A stretch of DNA of 64,000 bases, taken from the NCBI GenBank assembly GCA_017051695.1, contig JAFIDK010000003.1, positions 351,426 to 415,425 of the forward strand. Direction: 5' to 3'. Both the position numbers and the translations under genes were made by a program. The stretch comes from Algoriphagus aestuarii (GTDB lineage Bacteria > Bacteroidota > Bacteroidia > Cytophagales > Cyclobacteriaceae). The notes beneath the pieces are model-generated. The model did no database searches. It was not told the origin of the DNA and saw nothing but the letters and a program-made list of their open reading frames with translations. Positions 63,741 through 64,000 of the stretch are shown piece after piece (the stretch's first letter is position 1; every line of letters starts with the position of its first letter).

Positions 63741-64000
63741 TAGATTGCTCTTTCACCCACGAATGGGTTGTGAATTTTTTCGTATCCAATGGAAGTTGTT
63801 GGACCATGACCTGGATAAGCCAATGTTTCGGAAGGCAAAGAAAACAGTTCCGATTTAATTTTACTCAGGAGTAAATCGTGATTTCCTCCGGGTAAGTCTG
63901 TTCTTCCAATACTTCCTTTAAACAAAGTATCTCCAGCAATTAATTGATTAGAATCAGAATGGTAAAAGACGACATGACCAGGAGCATGACCTGGTACAAA
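63737..64000 (-). CDS. MBL-fold hydrolase (glyoxalase II-like), 5' end outside the window
   Basis: 88 C-terminal codons of a metallo-beta-lactamase fold protein; the start lies beyond the right edge. Visible: [14 protein letters not shown] (metal-binding His), [20 protein letters not shown] (bridging Asp), [20 protein letters not shown] (late His) and [10 protein letters not shown]. This matches small glyoxalase II-like thioesterases. The HxHxDH motif would be upstream. Its stop overlaps the pssA ATG in ATGA. Confidence 0.92.
   Translation of the reverse strand, partial: FVPGHAPGHVVFYHSDSNQLIAGDTLFKGSIGRTDLPGGNHDLLLSKIKSELFSLPSETLAYPGHGPTTSIGYEKIHNPFVGERAIY

Noticed and set aside
1-64000. 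Mobile elements, prophage, CRISPR, rRNA or tRNA genes
   Set aside because: Reading both strands, I found no transposase, integrase, phage or Cas gene, no repeat-spacer array and no convincing tRNA or rRNA sequence.

Overview
The window reads as chromosomal DNA of a Bacteroidota bacterium, most likely a Cytophagales/Cyclobacteriaceae member (Algoriphagus-like). The evidence is the type IX secretion genes porU and porV, Bacteroidota-specific families (DUF2027-Smr, DUF4494, an M56/BlaI pair with a long periplasmic tail), Bacteroidota-type -7 boxes (TAnnTTTG), weak Shine-Dalgarno sequences, and many short secreted lipoproteins. I see no rRNA, tRNA, CRISPR array, transposase, integrase or phage gene. 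Coding density is high and most adjacent genes touch or overlap.

Layout. 1-7.5 kb, minus strand: tamB, a photolyase, a DUF2027-Smr protein and an unrecognised gene cut by the left edge. 7.5-10.7 kb, plus: tsaD, smpB, an SH3/NlpC-like protein lacking its catalytic residues, an HNH nuclease and a lipocalin-like secreted protein. 10.9-14.2 kb, minus: a GH63-like glycoside hydrolase overlapping rnhB. 14.4-17.1 kb, plus: a BlaI repressor with two perfect operators, then an M56 antirepressor. 17.1-19.1 kb, minus: a glycosyltransferase and an LpxH-like phosphoesterase. 19.4-21.8 kb: a DPP-IV type peptidase. 21.9-25.6 kb, minus: an ArsR/SRPBCC/SRPBCC/VOC/NTF2-like block (the NTF2-like gene frameshifted), a sialate-esterase-like lipoprotein and a TonB-tail-like protein. 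25.9-27.9 kb: two lipoproteins, one with an HExxH motif. 28-32.2 kb, minus: an NtrC/NtrB-type two-component pair followed by a GT39-like membrane glycosyltransferase. 32.4-35.5 kb, plus: an FKBP isomerase, then a sodium-solute symporter with inositol oxygenase. 35.5-39.6 kb, minus: rsfS, ftsH, lpxH and a secreted protein. 39.7-41.9 kb, plus: birA and ahcY. 42-47.5 kb: a lipoprotein, a dienoyl-CoA-reductase-like SDR, a PAS protein with an orphan DHp-like helix, an HD protein and a DUF2092/DUF6515 secreted pair. 47.5-54.9 kb: DUF4494, a membrane patatin, an Mpo1-like protein, a DAO oxidoreductase, NhaC, a DEDD exonuclease and a YigZ protein. 55-57.3 kb: a three-gene surface-sugar cassette (FdtA-like cupin, FemAB/GNAT-like enzyme, GT2). 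57.3-64 kb, minus: a fully overlapping operon of MBL hydrolase, pssA, porU, porV and an inactive-type M16 protein.

Most of this is housekeeping or envelope biology. No wholly new multi-gene system is obvious. The best leads are the BlaI-M56 switch with duplicated C-terminal modules and paired operators, the dead NlpC/P60 gene between smpB and an HNH gene, the 52-bp nested palindrome at arsR, the sugar cassette, and the porU-porV operon carrying a non-catalytic M16 subunit.
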